From: Streptococcus sp. UBA6071
GTDB lineage: Bacteria > Bacillota > Bacilli > Lactobacillales > Streptococcaceae
Reading direction: 5' to 3'
Length of the DNA: 6,430 nucleotides
Assembly (NCBI GenBank): GCA_002436115.1
Contig: DIXV01000053.1
Coordinates: 1 to 6,430, forward strand
Shown here: one piece after another, positions 5,965-6,430 of the stretch
Numbering within the stretch: position 1 is the stretch's first letter
Layout of the letters: each line of letters begins with the position of its first letter
Position numbers and translations under genes: made by a program
Notes under the pieces: model-generated
What the model was told of the DNA's origin: nothing
Seen by the model: the letters and a program-made list of their open reading frames with translations, nothing else
Database searches by the model: none

Positions 5965-6430
5965 CTACTTTTTAGATTTTAAGAAGGATTTTCCTAGGAA
6001 AAGTCCCAATCCTATCAAGGCAACAGAACCAACGAGGGCAAGTGGAACAGCTGCATTTTTCGTGTTGCGTTCGGCATTTTGTTGGTTAGTCGTACGTGTA
6101 GAAGCCTGTTGTGATGAACTTGATTTTGTTCTTGCTCTTTTGGTGTTTTTTTTGCTTTTAGGTTCTTTGTTTCTATCAACAGTGCCGTTAGAGGTTTCTG
6201 TCTGTGTTTCCAATCCGATAGTTGTTTCCTCTTGTGTAATAGGGTTGGAGTTGGCAACTTCAAGAGAGTTCAGGGGTGATTGAACGAGAGAAGGGGCAAT
6301 CGGTCCAGTTGTAAGCGGCGTACTTAAAGAAGATGATGAACTAGCTTGAAGATTAGTCGTAGCACTAAGTGCTCCAGTATTGCTAACTGTTGAAGTTGTT
6401 AGCGTTACTGAAGTCATAGGTTCTTCGGAA
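5965..6430 (-). CDS. C-terminal part of a membrane-anchored surface protein with Ser/Thr-rich stalk (5' end outside window)
   Basis: The minus-strand frame is open from the window edge to a TAG at 5967-5965, giving 154 visible residues. The first ATG in view (6417-6415) is preceded in frame by Ser-Glu-Glu-Pro codons and has no ribosome binding site, so it is probably internal and the gene starts beyond the window. Counting from that Met, residues 1-80 are rich in Ser, Thr and Asn and look disordered, residues 84-97 form a strongly basic patch (KEPKSKKNTKRARTK), and 98-120 are Ser/Gln/Thr-rich. A single hydrophobic helix spans about 122-141, followed by the basic tail KSFLKSKK. No LPxTG or NPQTN-like sortase motif is seen. 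This fits an exported protein held by a C-terminal membrane helix. The functional domain is not visible and I cannot name the family. It faces the LPxTG gene. Confidence 0.75.
   Translation of the reverse strand, partial: SEEPMTSVTLTTSTVSNTGALSATTNLQASSSSSLSTPLTTGPIAPSLVQSPLNSLEVANSNPITQEETTIGLETQTETSNGTVDRNKEPKSKKNTKRARTKSSSSQQASTRTTNQQNAERNTKNAAVPLALVGSVALIGLGLFLGKSFLKSKK

Noticed and set aside
6062..6283. Plus-strand open frame antisense to the surface gene
   Set aside because: It is the complement of the Ser/Thr/Lys-rich minus-strand gene, has odd composition and no ribosome binding site.
6415..6417. ATG as the true start of the minus-strand surface gene
   Set aside because: The frame stays open upstream to the window edge, no ribosome binding site precedes it, and the protein would begin in a Ser/Thr-rich stalk without a signal peptide.
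1..6430. CRISPR array, tRNA, rRNA, complete insertion sequence, riboswitch or phage genes
   Set aside because: I looked on both strands and found no spaced direct repeats of CRISPR type, no tRNA-like folds, no terminal inverted repeats with a transposase, and no recognisable riboswitch.

Overview
The window looks like a low-GC Gram-positive chromosome and fits Streptococcus best. The gene order rsgA-rpe-thiN-rmuC-cbf1(yhaM)-purR is a housekeeping block I know from streptococci. The protein details, Shine-Dalgarno sites, sigma-70-type promoters and an LPxTG cell-wall sorting signal all agree. Streptococcus suis or a close relative is my best guess for species, but that is an inference from protein resemblance, not a search.

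Positions 1-3795 hold a tightly packed plus-strand operon. It starts inside the 3' end of rsgA (ribosome-maturation GTPase), then runs through rpe (ribulose-phosphate 3-epimerase), thiN (thiamine pyrophosphokinase), rmuC (membrane-tethered coiled-coil protein of the DNA recombination RmuC family) and cbf1/yhaM (OB-fold plus HD-domain 3'-5' exoribonuclease). Gaps are 21 bp or less, and two junctions overlap (8 and 11 bp), which suggests translational coupling. No convincing terminator follows cbf1. purR (3859-4671), the PRPP-sensing purine regulator, has its own extended -10 promoter and a strong ribosome binding site, and ends at a good intrinsic terminator (4708-4744).

Positions 4745-5086 are a non-coding stretch with no gene I can defend. 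It ends in a near-consensus promoter (TTGACA, 17 bp, GATAAT) for the next gene.

Positions 5087-6430 are the accessory part. A 226-residue secreted protein has a signal peptide, a Pro/Ser/Thr-rich ectodomain built on a 15-residue repeat, and an LPATG sortase signal with an unusually long tail. Its stop codon lies in the loop of a terminator hairpin. Facing it on the minus strand is the 3' end of a second surface-type protein, with a Ser/Thr-rich stalk, a basic patch, and a C-terminal membrane helix with no LPxTG motif. Its N-terminal functional part lies beyond the window edge.

The housekeeping block is ordinary and I see no new multi-gene system. The points worth a second look are the two convergent surface proteins, the terminator-coding overlap, the doubled CTTGAC motif on the promoter, and the unexplained 4745-4988 stretch.
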